From assembly GCA_907163375.1 (NCBI GenBank), contig CAJQUW010011540.1:62001-126000 (forward strand): a stretch of DNA of 64,000 nt. The letters are read 5' to 3'. The notes under the pieces were generated by a model. It was not told the origin of the DNA. It was given only the letters and a program-made list of their open reading frames with translations, and made no database searches. Both the position numbers and the translations under genes were made by a program. This document shows, piece after piece, positions 1 through 12,539 of the stretch. Each line of letters begins with the position of its first letter. Position 1 is the stretch's first letter. This DNA is from Prostheceraeus crozeri (Eukaryota; Platyhelminthes; Polycladida; Euryleptidae).

Positions 1-54
1 ACGGACACCCTGTACAAGAAGCAGAATAAGTTCTCAACTGTTCATGTGATTACT

Positions 55-390
55 TAATACATCACAATGCTGTTCATGAAATTCCCTTGCTAATCAACTT
101 AATTTCCTTTTAAGAAAGATGTTTTAAGATTCTTATTAGAAGCGTTTCACTCTATACGCCTTTTAATGGGCTTCATACGATTGAGATATTAAAATCTGTG
201 GTATCTCTAGATTGTATGTCGACACATGATGTGCAAAGTTTTTCCTTTCTCAATTGATCAAATAGTTTGTAAACCTCAGGAACATGATCTCCTTAAAAAA
301 ACTGAATTTTGTGGTATAAATATATTCACTACATGCTAGAATTTTTTGAGTTGACAATCTACCTATGACTCTACTACTTATACTATAAAA
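55..390 (-). mobile_element. CATAG-family MITE, partial copy C
   Basis: On the minus strand this matches the left part of the complete copies at 48841-49495 and 53288-54133. It has the same block order: the GGTAGA..GTCAACTCAAAAAA block near 340-375, then a TTCAGTTTTTT block near 290, then the TCATGAAATTCCCTTG block near 75-95. The far end lies outside or near the window edge, so its length is unknown. The small MITE at 391-488 sits at its outer end and may have inserted there. Confidence 0.6.
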
Positions 391-488
391 GTCCATTCAT
401 ACCGGACGCGGCGCTGTTTCTCGCGCGTCTCTGTTTAAAAACGAAAATTCTGACGCGTGAGGACGCGCCGCGTTCGGTGTGAATGGAC
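391..488. mobile_element. 98-bp GC-rich hairpin MITE
   Basis: Starts GTCCATTCATACCGGACGCG and ends with the near-perfect inverted copy (CGCGTTCGGTGTGAATGGAC). The inverted repeats are about 24 bp, with a short AT-rich centre. Its CG-rich arms contrast with the AT-rich surroundings. It is too short to code. The superfamily is not determined because the target duplication is unclear. Confidence 0.65.
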
Positions 489-3118
489 CTTATGACGGCG
501 GCTGTGCATGTCCTGTTGTCACCAAAGGCTTCCAGCGAGTCCTAGAGTGCCTGCCACATGAAGGATTGACAATCAGCAAATTTATCAACAAAATGATGAT
601 CCACTACCCACTTGAGCGAAATCCGCGATAGCTGGCGCTGATCCCGACATTTCAGGATCCCGGCGTTTAGCAAAATAGCGGGATTGCAAGCAATGCCGGG
701 TCGAGAAACTAACAACGACCTAAAGTCTTGTCATTCAATTTCTCTACACTCCATGTCGAGTATCCAAGATGAACATAGTCCTAAGATCTTAGACCACAAC
801 TCGAGGGCTTGTAAACACGCACCACTCTGGCAGTTTAGTGGTTCAACCAGAGACGTCTGTGAGTAATGATGATCATAATATTAATCGTAGATGTCCGTGG
901 CTGAAGCACAGAATGACTGCATGATTGCAATATAATTTCAGATATCATTTAGATTTTCTTTCTCGAAAAAAATCCTGAATCTTAGTCCGTAAAAATTATG
1001 TGATTCTATACTTATTTCAAAGAAAAGTCTTCAAATATCATACACTGGTTACCTCATGTATGAAATTAACAGACAGCAAGTGTTTAAAATCCTCACAGCC
1101 TGACCACAACCGACAATGTTCAGTTTTAAATCGAAACAACAGCAAGTATTTATCGCGTTTGAAATTAGGATAATTTCAGATCTACATTTCCAGAATTTCC
1201 AATCTGATTATGAGTAATCCTTAGTTAGAGATGTTTAAGACCAATAGATTAGCACTTTTGCATTATTCTTATGAGGTTCTTGTTATACTATTGATTACTA
1301 TCTTCAGCGTACGGAGAATAATTGAAAAAAGCGACAATGGCGCGTCTCTCCACTTATAACTAATCGGCAGCTTTGAAGTAGCGCCCAAATTGCTAGACAC
1401 GTGATAATTTCCCTTAACTAAAGAAATTTGAACAATAAGCTATCAAAAAGACTGAATATCAGTGTGTGATGAAAGCGAATACAAGCTGTCTGAGGAGCAG
1501 CGTTCAACAGATTAAACAATTCTGATAGAATCATTTAATAAAAACGATAATCGTGTAATAGAATAGGGCTTTATGTGTAAGTGAAGATTTTCTCAAAGTC
1601 ACAGTTTGGTGGGATACAAATAAGACTTTAGGGGAATGATTTCGTCATGCTGAAATTGCATTATCTGATTCGACATCAACTTTGAAAACACATTGTCTGC
1701 AAACTTGACACTCCGCCACGGTGATTGTATTTCATTGGAGATTATTTCAATATATTCCTCCTCATTTGCGAACACAGGGCTCGTCGTCCCATGCAATGTT
1801 AAATTATTCATTTGTCTGCAATCAGTTATGACAAAATGAAAAGTAGGATGAAGAAGAACGATCTAATGCCGCTCATTCTAGCAGGTGTATTTAAAGTACA
1901 TACAACTCATGATGTAGACCTATCTATAGTCCTTTATAAAGCGCAAGGCCAGGTTGTTTGGTCATAAGTTTGTCAAATTTTAGAACAAATATAATCTGAT
2001 TATATTTCTTCTCATTATTTTTATAATATCACACCAGCAGCGTTCGAATGTGGTAATACTGAGTGATTTGTATTAACAGTTTTAGTGTTTTTGCTAGATA
2101 GTATGAATATCTAGCTGAATAAGCCACATGCAATGCACTCGCATTCGATAAAAATATATACCTAATAAAAAATCACTATTCGTGTTTTTGTGTCATAATT
2201 TTTTTTATCACAGGTTCCATCTTCAGAGGCCATGTGAAAAAATTGCGAATGATAATTTGGAGATATTTAGACTTCTAGGCTTATAAATTCAAAACACCAA
2301 AGCACCTGGTCCAAAAGGTTAAAACGAATCAAAACAAAGACCAACCTCTAATGGACAACATAATCACATTTGATATTCATCTTGCTTATCACTCCTTTAC
2401 GAAGTGCTGTGATCTTTGCATACCTACATTTGTCAATTTTGAAATAAAAGTAATCAGAAGATTACGACTTATGCTGACTACAACCTGAAAACTTAGTATT
2501 TTTTCAAAATTAAGACCTTGTGAAAATCCGCAAGAAGATCACGAAAACTCTGTAGATGAAAATTAAATTTATCCCAATCCCAATGAGAATCCCAACATGA
2601 AAAATGCTATCAAGGATGTTTCTACAATGATTCTACAATCTGCTTCTACAATGATTATAATGGTTGCTTCAAAACATATTTTTTGTACATGCAGATGGTC
2701 ATTTTAGGCATATTTTCCAAAGGAGTTGAGACAGACCTAAATACATTCTTTGCATTGTGGCACATGATAGGAGATATGCAGATATCTCCTATTCTATATG
2801 ATAATTCGACAATACCACTTGACCTCAGTTAAGTTTAAAACGATAATTGTTGAAACGCACATGCATACTTGTGCGGTGCTTATTTACCTGTCATACGAGC
2901 CTTATTTCGTCAAACCTGTGTCAATCCAATGTTTGTGTCAATTTTGTTCACATTACAGTATTGACAATTGAAGAATTAAATACATTAAATGCAAGAATTC
3001 AATATAATTTTGGTATTCGCGCGAGTGGATCTAATAGACCGCTTGACCAGTTGACTAATAGAAATCGAATTCGCAGACGATTTTTTGTTTCTCTCTTTAA
3101 ACATGATATAATCTGAGT
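489..3118. other. intergenic, no gene seen
   Basis: About 2.6 kb. The stretch 490-870 is somewhat richer in GC and includes a 60-codon frame at 684-866 with no recognisable product. The rest is AT-rich with frequent stops in all frames. I see no splice-bounded exon or RNA gene. Confidence 0.5.

Positions 3119-3161
<43 letters not shown>
3119..3161. repeat. (AT)n microsatellite
   Basis: About 20 uninterrupted AT dinucleotides. Tyr/Ile-rich frames read across it are artefacts of the repeat. Confidence 0.95.
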
Positions 3162-3164
<3 letters not shown>

Positions 3165-3190
3165 CACAACTCAGGAAAAACTAAGATCTG

Positions 3191-3237
3191 GATTCCCGAC
3201 CGGTTTCACCTCTTTGAGGCTAGTCATAGGAATGACC
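3191..3237 (-). ncRNA. hammerhead-like motif of a Penelope-like element
   Basis: On the minus strand a TATGACTA block is followed by a GCCTC/GAGGT stem with an AAA loop and then GAAACCGGTC. This has the layout of a hammerhead core (CUGANGA, stem II, GAAA), though the first box is degenerate. It lies about 90 bp downstream of the same-strand PLE endonuclease frame at 3328-3879. PLEs are known to carry hammerhead motifs in their terminal repeats. Cleavage activity is not claimed. Confidence 0.45.
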
Positions 3238-3327
3238 TTAATGTACAGCTTTATTTTCAAATAAACATAGTTTCTAGAAAACTACTAGAGAGGAATTAGC
3301 ACATAGAAGTAGCCAAGATCAGAATTG

Positions 3328-3879
3328 TCATGATTTGTTAAGTTTAGGCTGAAGCATAGATATAAGCATCTTCTCTTTGTTCTCTCGGTCAATTCTTGTG
3401 GATGATGGTGACATCTTATAAATAGGTGCAGCTTCAAAATTATTAGGGAAAGATGTAGTAGCTGCGCACCTTATTAAATGACGACTAACGTCCAAAATTG
3501 TGTATTGAAGTCCAAACATCTGTTGTCTATGTACTGTAAGTCTTTTCCTGAAGCTGCTTCCACTATGCCCTATGTAATAATCTTGACAATTCTTACATCG
3601 AATGACATACACGACATTACTGGAGTAGCAGTTAAGATATGAATTAACAGTAAAACATTTAATTACACCATTGACATCAAAGTCTATTGTTTTGCCTACT
3701 ATCATCGTTTCCCAACATGCACATCTGGGTTCACCACACCTACTGTCACCATCAATAGTCTTTCTATTGTTCTGACAAAGAGATGTAAGGAAAGATTTCG
3801 GTCGCTTGAACAAACGTGTTATTTTCTTGTCCTTGAATGACTCAATTAAGCTCAAGCAACCGCTCACAGGAATAATCAC
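3328..3879 (-). pseudogene. Penelope-like element GIY-YIG endonuclease, C-terminal relic
   Basis: A 183-codon frame matching the C-terminal part of PLE proteins. A cysteine-bearing linker (CGEPRCACW, about residues 48-56) precedes the GIY-YIG nuclease core, NVVYVIRCKNCQDYYIGHSG, about residues 87-106. A following Arg and His (RKRLTVHRQQ) fit the conserved catalytic positions. In whole PLEs a reverse transcriptase precedes this domain. No RT sequence is recognisable upstream, so this is a 5'-truncated fossil. A hammerhead-like motif lies downstream on the same strand. Family assignment is confident; the clade is not determined. Confidence 0.85.
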
Positions 3880-3956
3880 TTTTTGGAATATGTTAAGATT
3901 GTTCTTGTTATGAGTTGTTATAAATTTTATGATTTATATTACATCCTTTAGCTCCA

Positions 3957-4000
3957 CCACGACTGTAGAGGCCCAACAGGCCGAAACATGTCTCGTATTG
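3957..4000 (+). ncRNA. second hammerhead-like motif (PLE terminal repeat)
   Basis: Plus strand: ACGACTGTAGAGGCCCAACA is followed by GGCCGAAACATGTCTCGT. The GAGGCCC/GGCC stem and GAAAC box match the stem II plus GAAA layout of PLE hammerheads. The first box (CTGTAGA for CTGATGA) is degenerate. It is on the opposite strand from the neighbouring endonuclease relic, so it probably comes from a different PLE copy. Confidence 0.4.
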
Positions 4001-5815
4001 GTTACATCTGTTGAGATTTGATATACAGACCCGGCAAAAAGTTTAGCAACACCCCTGATTTTGCAAACAACAGAATGTAGCGTTTGCTAAAAAGTATTTA
4101 TATAAATAAATTTTTACTCAAATCAAAATTACAGCAAAGTTAGAAGCTTAGCATACCAACACTGAGAATATGCGATTGTCGATAGCGAACGACTAATGGA
4201 GTGTCACATCGCGAATGATCAGATGCTGCCAAACATAACATGCTACTTGGGTGATGACGTAAACCGGTGGATCAAACGGGCATTGCAGGGGCTGCTGGCG
4301 AGTGGGCTCAAGCTGAACCCACATTGAGATCACCTGTTCTGAGGCTATATACCTAGAGGTCTATCCTGGCACCGACTGGACTCTATCCATATTTCTCTCC
4401 TATGCAGTGAGGTTCTCTATGACCGGGCCAGCCAAGTGGAATTCTGAAAGGGCAGCCATGAGTAGGATAGAAAGTCTGTTGGGAAGCCTATCCTTAACCC
4501 AGCCCAATCTATGCTTCTGCAAAATTGTTCAGAATATTCACCTTCCTTGTTTCCTTCTACCTGGCAAGTTCTGTTGGGCCAAAGTAATCTCGACACCTTA
4601 AGAATTTTTTCTATTTGCATGTATTCTCTCTGGCTCAAGAAAAGAAGTTGCAAAGAATTCTCTGCAGAATCAATGACTTTGGCATCAATCCCTTTGTGAA
4701 TTTGATTTGGTCTGCATCGCGTTGTCTGGATAATGGGAAATGCGTTCAGAATTGTATCTACGAACTGCGACAAGTAGCATACGTCTCTGCGACACAAATT
4801 CTAGCTGCTCTCGTAAAATGTCATTCCGAATGGATTCGTTTTCCTCCTTTTCTGCTATCAGCTTGCTGGTAGCTAGCCTGTCACTTACTATTGTTCGCCG
4901 ATCTTGACGTTGCTCGCCGTGGTACGAGAGGACTTTTCGCTGATGTTTTTGAACAAGGACGAATATTTCAAAGTGTCTTGAATTTCTGGAACGTTCTGCA
5001 AAAGGGCTTTTATTGGTCTTGTATGAATTCAAATCAAATTTGTTTGCCTGAAGGCCGATGAAAGAAGTCTTGATGGAACGGTGAAGTAAAAAAGATTTGT
5101 TTCTGTCGATACGGAAAAAAACTAGGACATTGATAAGTATTTTATAGATTTCTGTCCGTTTGTTTGAAGTACGCAGGAAGATAACGACGAAATAACAAAC
5201 TGTGAGTAAGTTTTCGCAATAAAAGATCGGCATTTGAGTTCGTTTTAATGGGAGCACACAGACGAATAACTGGGTCGAAATTTGACGCAAACTAAAATCA
5301 TTGGTATTGGCTGAGAAAAAACAGTGATGATGAGATAAAGTGACAACTCTGGCATTTCGAAAACTCACGCTAGTGTGAGAAAGTTTTGGGTTTGCCTAGT
5401 AGCTGAGCTAAAAATAGAACTGAAAATTAAAAGTGTTCTCTCCTTAATCCTTGTGCGTGTTATGATTGAGAGTTTAACACAATATAACCTGGACTCTTTT
5501 TCAATTTATATTTTAAACTACGATAAAATCGTGCCAATGTCTACATACCAGCCAATATAATCACCAGAATGTAGACTACACAGATGGAATATGCTGATCC
5601 ATCTCCTTTAGATCCTCTTATGCTCACTCTCTCGAAGCACAGACATCATGCATTGGCAGGTCACGATGTTTAACCGTAGCTTCACTTTAGTCTTACTCTA
5701 CATTCAAATATGACAATCATTTATAAGGTAAAAGTAGATGTTTAAATTGTCTTATACAAGAGCAAATTTAATGGCGATATAAATTCAATGAATTCTGATG
5801 TCTTGACAACTGAAA

Positions 5816-5856
<41 letters not shown>

Positions 5857-7539
5857 ATTTTTTCTAAAACATCTACCATGCGGTCACAGACATTGTTGAC
5901 GTTTTTGAAAAAGTTCTTGCAAATTTTGAATCCGCGCTTAAAACCAGAGATGGCAGATGCTAGCATATGAATCATGCACAACCGAGACGGAGCATGTATC
6001 AGTATTAGTTTCTTCAATATGATGAACGATATCAAATTGACCAGACTTAATGTTGATTATTGTATCAGGGAAGTGTCCTCGAGAAATGTAGCTCCAAAGT
6101 AAACCTATTTGATATCATCGTCTATTTAATTGACTATTACTGCATTGTCTTGTCTTCAGAGACTGCAAAACTGTCGCAGACGTATCTGCAATGCAGTACT
6201 ATATTGGTATTTCCATCATCACATTTTTAAATGTTACGTGGCAGCTCTGAAAAGAACTTCTACGTTTGAATAATAATTCAGCCACTGTGAGCAATTATGG
6301 CCCCAAAAAGTACTGCATGTGAACAAATTGCGGATCAAAAGCTAAAATGGTTTTCCTGCAATGTAAAGTATATTCTCTCATCAATCCAACGCTAAATTTC
6401 TCAGTTAGTGTAGAATGCTCTCGAATACAGCATTTGCATTCCAGCCAAACTTTCCCTCTTTCTCCATTTGAATTCAAATATGATATCCAGCAAGGCACTG
6501 TCTGCCATTCATGAGCAGGACATTTGAATATAGCACCATTCTGATATGTCGGATCTCAAACATAGGCCTTATACATGACTAGCATACGATGCATCTTCTG
6601 AGTACTCGTCGACTCGACAAGCAGGAGCGAGCAATCGACCTTTGTGCTATGATCGGATACCTGTCTAATTCACATGATAAGTAATACAAGAATGATCCTG
6701 TCGAATTTGCCTCACTTTAAGGCTACGTTTTTGCGACCTTTGCAGCTATTGGTGGATTGGCTCTCTGTGGTAATTTGTTTTTGCTATGCTGAGCAGCTAC
6801 CAACATACATGCTATCAAACAAAATGGTTGATAAGAGCAAATTCTATTTCTAATTAGCAACAATGAAACATGTGCATGTATTACATGTACATGAAATATT
6901 AGCATGAATGTAATTGATCGCATCAAAGCTTTGCAATGTGGGTCGCAAGTAGGATTTAAAATATGATCTTGTTCATATAGGAAAAATGTATTTGTTCCAT
7001 TATTTCTCTAAGGTTTCTTGATCACTAACTTCTTTTAATGAATCGATTACCTAAAAAGCTGTTTTGAAATATATCACCTGTAATGCTGATGTCGTTTTAT
7101 TTTGTATGAGGCATGCTTTCGCATGTAGCTCTTAAAAAAGCAAGAAAGCTTGTTTTAAAAGAAGCCACATTTTCTGAGCCCTCAAAAGTTCTTCATTTCA
7201 GAAAGCACGTTTCCTGTATACGCTCCTTGTATTGTATAATGGCAGTTAAGGATAAGTGAAAACTATGTAGGCCTACAAACCCTGTGAGCTTCAACTGCAA
7301 GCTCAAGTATATTCGTCATTAATCTCGAAGAAAATTAAAACAATTTCAGAGCAATTTTCTATGATACTGTTTTTATTTGCTTCGAGATTATTTTGCTTGC
7401 AATGTGAGCTTGAAAAGGTGCCGTCTTTTACCATTAACACGCAGGGAAGCTTTTCAAAAAAGGTCTTACATATTAATGAAATTTTGCTTCTATAAATCAC
7501 AATGAATGAAATATAACAAATATCATATCAAGTTGTCAT
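4001..7539. other. intergenic, no recognised gene
   Basis: Near 4024-4070, TATACAGACCCGGCAAAAAG followed by TTTAGCAACACCCC looks like a solitary Tc1/mariner-type end: it begins after TA, and no partner was found. Minus-strand frames of 227 codons (4685-5368) and 126 codons (4417-4797) are longer than most nearby but match no family I know. The remainder is AT-rich. Confidence 0.4.
5820..5851. repeat. (TA)n microsatellite
   Basis: About 15 TA dinucleotides. The poly-Tyr/Ile frames crossing it are artefacts. Confidence 0.95.
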
Positions 7540-7650
7540 GCAAGCGGCTGCAAGGACTCGAACTTACGATCCCAGGTTGTCTAGGCCAGTTTTAGATGAC
7601 TACTGCTATAAAATCAGAGTTTGTGTAATTAACAGCTCGGCCACAGCACA
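7540..7650 (-). mobile_element. tRNA-derived SINE relic
   Basis: On the minus strand, a box A-like TGGCCGAGCTGTT (rc of 7631-7643) and a box B-like GTTCGAGTCC (rc of 7554-7563) are about 70 bp apart. This is the spacing of a class II (Leu/Ser-type) tRNA. The acceptor and anticodon arms do not pair convincingly, so it is read as a tRNA-derived SINE head or tRNA pseudogene rather than a working tRNA. SINE body and tail are not delimited. Confidence 0.5.
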
Positions 7651-8160
7651 ACTCTCAACAAAGTTTTAAGACTATGTGCAGTTAAATTTCATAAAATTGC
7701 AACTAAATTCATATTCCACTTAAATTCCACTGAACATGAGGGAATCCGTACTATCTGTCAGCGCATAATAGAAATCTTATCTTGATTGAGTAATGGGTAT
7801 TTGATATCCAAGTCTTGATGACACTGGCATATTGTACACATGAATATAAAAACAAAAATGCTTTCATGATGTGACAAACAAGTATGTCATTCACTGTCGT
7901 AATAGAGCGATTACTTCTCCTGGCAAAGGAAAAGCTCATTATCCGATTTTAGCTCAACATCAATGCGATTATATTTATGAAGAAAACATGAGTGCTCATG
8001 AGATGCCATGTCATTCATCTTCAAGATAAGGCATGCAATTTCAAAGATAGTCAGACTGCCTCAGAAAGACGCCAGGGATTTCAATGTTAGATACACATAT
8101 TCGTCATGCTTAATGCAAGTTCGTGGTTGCGCATGCAAATTAGTGAACAGGAATGCAAGT

Positions 8161-10164
8161 CATAGAGTAAGTATATTCGGTAGAGTAGGAACTCAGTATT
8201 AACTAATTCCCCAAAGTGTACATCTATACAGCTTCGATTTTATTAACCCGCTGATGCATAAGCAGGGTCTATCTGAACCTATAGCCTGCTTTTTATGCTA
8301 TGATTTAACGACATGTTAGAGTTTTATTCTTATGCCTTACATCGTGGAACATCATCCAATATTGAATAACAAAAAATCATTACTCACTTGATACTCGCTT
8401 CCTCAAGATAAAAAAGCAACACATTTCACTAAAAAATAGCTGGGTCAAGTGGACAGTGGCTAAGAACTTCAAACGAATTGGGTTAAAACGAATGCTATGT
8501 CAGTAATTAGAGGTGCGCAAGTAATAGTGTCTGAAAACAAATAATAACATGCTCCCAAGTAGCACATCTCATAGTGAATAGATGAAAAATAAGTGGATGC
8601 TGTGCACTGGTCTCACATGTAGGCCAATTGTATCAGAAATTTGCATTCCTACACAACACACGGAAACGTAATCTGCGATATAACTTAACTTATTTCGAAT
8701 TATCTGAACTGTGATGGAAAAATAAAATTCTTCTTGGCCGCCCACACTGACAGTGAATTCTTCTCACATTGTCATAAGAAAGTCATCAGTTCGATTCTAT
8801 GGCATTTAATTTTGATGGGATTTCAACGCTTTTCTACAATCCATGGGGAAATAATAAAAATGCAATAAATTCAACTTAATACACGAATATATTGCAATAT
8901 ATTCTATTTGCTGAAGGCAATGAAGATTCTCAACCAAAATCCATTGAATACGGATTCGTGAGCTTCTTTGCGGGCATACGCTTTTGACAGAATGTGTGAA
9001 TATGATGAAGACCATGACTATAGTACACACTTGTTTTGAAGAAAGACTGAGACCGATGGTGAAAAGTATATAATTCCTTCGAACTAGGTATTCTTTAAAA
9101 GTATTCTTATATCATATATCGATGCAAGCAACTCGACTATGAGGTCATAAAGTTAGCAAGTGGGAAAGTCTTGTCCGACAATCCCACTAGCCATGATTTC
9201 AACTGCAGTTACTCTATCATAACGGGTTTCCATCTGATCATTCTATTGTTGTGTGCCACATAATTCCAATTGAGTTTCAAAATGCTGATAAACGATGGTA
9301 TAAAAGAAAGTTTCCCATCTATCTTTGTCACTGCATGGGTCAAATGGACCGTAGTTATGGAAGAACGTTATAAATTAGCTTATGCATCAGAGGGTTAAAT
9401 GAACTTGAGTTGAGACCCAGTACCAATTGGAAGATGTGCAAATATTTACAGATTTGAAGAAATTACCAAGGAATTGACTGATGACAATACAGAGGGAATA
9501 ATGGTATTTTGCGAATCCTCCTTGTAGTGACAACCTTGAAGAATTAGTGTTTGTCAAATTAGCAATTCGATGGGTTAAAAGCTCAGCCCTATTAATATGA
9601 GCATTTTCTTAAGCGTGATCATATCACAGACTATCTGCCACTGAAAGAGAAAACTATCATAATCAAAGACAATGATCACAATAACCTTTAAAACATGTAC
9701 CTATGGTAAATGGATCCACATTACTTTTCAGATTCAAGAAATGAAACACTAGTTTAGTGAACCTTGATACCATGCCGATGAAAAATGAATCAAAAACTTT
9801 CAGCCAAATAGTACAATGAGATCTTAACGTTTCCATGAGGGTTTACATTATAATGTAGTTCATGCATGAAATTGCCTTGATAATCAACTTCATTTTCGCT
9901 TAATTAAGATATCTGTTAGCAAGCGTTTATTCCTTTTGATATCTTATAAGTTTCATACTACTTATCAAGTGGGTGCACGTCACTATTATACAAACACAGG
10001 AATAATTTGCAAAGATCTAAGGCCTAACTTTTTAAAAAGTGATCGAAAATTTTTTTAGACCACAAGAACACAGTCTCCACAAAAAACTGAATCTTTTGAT
10101 ATAAAATTTTGCTGCACGCTGACATTTTTTGTCGACGCTCTACCTACTACGTACTTGCTCTATG
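8161..10164 (-). mobile_element. CATAG-family MITE, copy D, interrupted
   Basis: Starts CATAGAGTAAGTATATTCGG and ends TTGCTCTATG, the same ends as the intact copies at 48841-49495 and 53288-54133, in the opposite orientation. Flanks ATGCAAGT (8153-8160) and ATGCCAAT (10165-10172) agree at 6 of 8 bases, a decayed 8-bp duplication. A piggyBac-type MITE sits at the TTAA that intact copies have in the same place (GATTTTATTAAATGAAC context), which splits this copy into 8161-8246 and 9395-10164. Confidence 0.8.
8247..9394. mobile_element. piggyBac-type MITE nested in CATAG copy D
   Basis: Flanked by TTAA on both sides (8243-8246 and 9395-9398). Terminal inverted repeats are CCCGCTGATGCATAAGC and CCCTCTGATGCATAAGC. 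TTAA duplication with CCC starts is the piggyBac signature. GGGTCAA(G/A)TGGAC occurs in direct orientation near both ends. It has no transposase frame, so it is non-autonomous. Confidence 0.85.
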
Positions 10165-10172
10165 ATGCCAAT

Positions 10173-11764
10173 TCAATTCCCAATCATTCCAGAGAAATTT
10201 GATCCCATTGAATTTGCTTGCTTTATCTTCAACTTAAATACCTCAACACGAAATCGTGTTCTTCGCATTGAAACTCAGATGGCGCATGATTTAAGTTTGC
10301 ACGCTTTCTCGCTCTCTATGGTCTTTGAAATTGCACGACTTGTCTTGAACGAATGCACTAGAATTGATCTAGTAGCTCTGGAAAACATGTGTAATGCTGG
10401 TGAAGCCACATTTACCGCGAGTAATCTTATTGCATATCCGTAGCTGCTGCATTACTGAATGCCCGACAATGCGTGTCTTGATCCACAGAGATAATGCGTC
10501 CGTAACGCAGAGGATTTGTTTCCGTGATTTGATAAGATGGAGTTTCAAGGAACTAAAGCATCAAATGACAAACTTCTGCTCATTTGTAATGAATATGCCT
10601 ACATTATTGTCAGAAAGCGATACGATTAATCATAAAATCCATCGGAAGTATGCTAGTTATTTCAAGGAAATGCAGAGCACACGAGTATAGCGTAAAATAT
10701 GTCGGACAAAACGACTATCTCCCAAGTTATATGCTATCTGCATGATGGCATTTATGCTCTGTACAGATGATGCTGTTAGATGCTACAACAACCTGAATAT
10801 ATGCTGTTCGTGGCATATAGCGTAGTCCTGCAAGTAGGCATTAGACTCAGGCTGTATGCAAGTTGTATCTAAATGATGTCCGTATGTTTTGTAGCGACAA
10901 ATTTTTCTTGTCCTTTATATGCAAAAATCATAAAATCAGAGTCTTATATTCGAATACATGTTCATGTGAGATTTGCAGCAGAATAGTTTCGGCATGGTTT
11001 TGAGAGGGTTATAGCTCATTACCCTTTATGCTGCATTATTTTGCTGAAACAACATTGATTCCGCTTCGGTCCAAACTAAGAGTCTTTAGTCCCGCTTAAA
11101 CAAGATGCTTTCTAATTCCTTCTCCCTTCCGCTCCACAAGCAGGTCTGCGTGTTTGTGTCTACAGATGACATGCCTGAATACTGATGCTCGCGACCAGAG
11201 CTAGAGACAAGTGGCAAGAAGATCAATTTTCCATTAGACTCAATGTCAACTGAATTTTGAATTCTGACGAACCAGGAGATTGACACCATATTAAACGTAC
11301 ACAATCAGTAAATTTAGATTGGGAGGAGTCGAACGTTGTGAATAATATTTCCATTTAACGAATTTATCGCTAAGAAAAATTGAGTGAAAGATATCCAATT
11401 TTCACTTGACAGGCCTGCCTGCAATCTGATTATTGAGGTTCGTGTCCTCGCTAATTCCAGCTGCCTCTGCAATGCGCACTCTTAGCCAATCATGTAAGCC
11501 AAAGAGAGACGAATCTCTGTATCAATCTCTATTGCTTACTACCATTGCAAGCAATGGCTGGGATGGGATTATGTCCGCCTTGGACTAACTCGCACGCAAA
11601 TGCACCTATCTCTGTGGTACTGACCAGTTACAAATTAATATTGCTTCACAATAATTGAAGGACTTTCTCAATTACTTCTTGTACTTCTTGCTGATAGTCA
11701 TACAGTCTTTTTTCAGAAAAGTCATTTCTTCTTCGGGTACACATTCATATTAATAGCCACCAAA
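10173..11764. other. intergenic, no gene seen
   Basis: AT-rich, with short frames only (the longest, about 100 codons at 10129-10443, starts in the preceding repeat). No domain, RNA gene or clear repeat boundary recognised. Confidence 0.5.
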
Positions 11765-11789
11765 TTTTCGCCTTACGGCTTTGTCAAGG
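11765..11789 (-). ncRNA. degenerate hammerhead-like motif near PLE relic
   Basis: Minus strand reads CTTGACAAAGCC, GTAA, GGCGAAAA: a short GCC/GGC stem between a CTGANGA-like box and GAAA. It lies about 280 bp downstream of the same-strand endonuclease relic at 12072-12539, matching the order at 3191-3879. Confidence 0.35.
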
Positions 11790-12071
11790 TGTGATAAATG
11801 CATGCAATCAATCAGTGCAGAGCAATATGAACAACGGACAGTCAATCGATAAAGATATAGGAAGCAATTATGGTGAATGTGATCTACAATATTACTACTG
11901 ATATGAAATGAAAGTAACATGAGCAATTAAGAAAATGAAGTAGGGACGTTAAAACACTCCCAATAACAAATACTGTGTGAAAAAATATTAGACAACACGT
12001 AGAGAAGCACCGTTGCACCCATTCATTAGCATATGCATAGGAAACTGTTTGATATACATAGATTCTAGAGT

Positions 12072-12539
12072 TCATCGTCTGTTCATATAATGTAGGCCGG
12101 TATGAAGAAGTGACCATTCAAAGTCAATGTTGTTAGCGTGTTCATTCCTAGCATGCAAGGCCACGTGACTAGAGCTGTTATTCGGATTCAAATGCTCCAA
12201 AATTCTTGACTTGATCATTCTCTGGGTCCCGCCTATGTATGCCATCCCACAAATTCTGCAGACAATTTTGTAAACCACTCCTTTGGTATGGCACAAGTTT
12301 GGCTTGGCGGTATACCGGCAGCTTTTGCACGACTGATCACAGAAAGTAGGTTCTTTCGGTGGACGGAAATGCCGTTTCATTGACCGATTTGAGAAGCTGA
12401 TGAAAACTTTATCTTTTAGGCCAGTCCTTCTTACAGTGTTCAACATTTGTCTTTTTATATTTTCGGAAATGAAGGGATTTATAATATATATATTTATATA
12501 TTTCGGAAATGCAACAGCCCGGGTACGAGGAGAACCCAA
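12072..12539 (-). pseudogene. Penelope-like element GIY-YIG endonuclease relic (second family)
   Basis: A 155-codon frame. Residues ~66-77 hold a Cys-rich linker (CDQSCKSCRYTA) and residues ~87-108 the nuclease core (KGVVYKIVCRICGMAYIGGTQ), followed by Arg and a His-containing helix (SRILEHL). The linker and core differ clearly from the copy at 3328-3879, so a second PLE lineage is present. There is no recognisable reverse transcriptase upstream. It is a broken fossil. Confidence 0.8.

Noticed and set aside
2985-3167. Frames across the AT microsatellites (also 5742-6035 and 5788-5970)
   Set aside because: Ile/Tyr alternation from (AT)n. Not coding.
4685-5368. 227-codon minus frame
   Set aside because: Long for this base composition but without a recognised domain, splice signals or codon-like GC rise. 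No support beyond openness.
7540-7650. Functional tRNA gene
   Set aside because: Boxes A and B are present but acceptor and anticodon stems do not pair. Better as SINE head or pseudogene.
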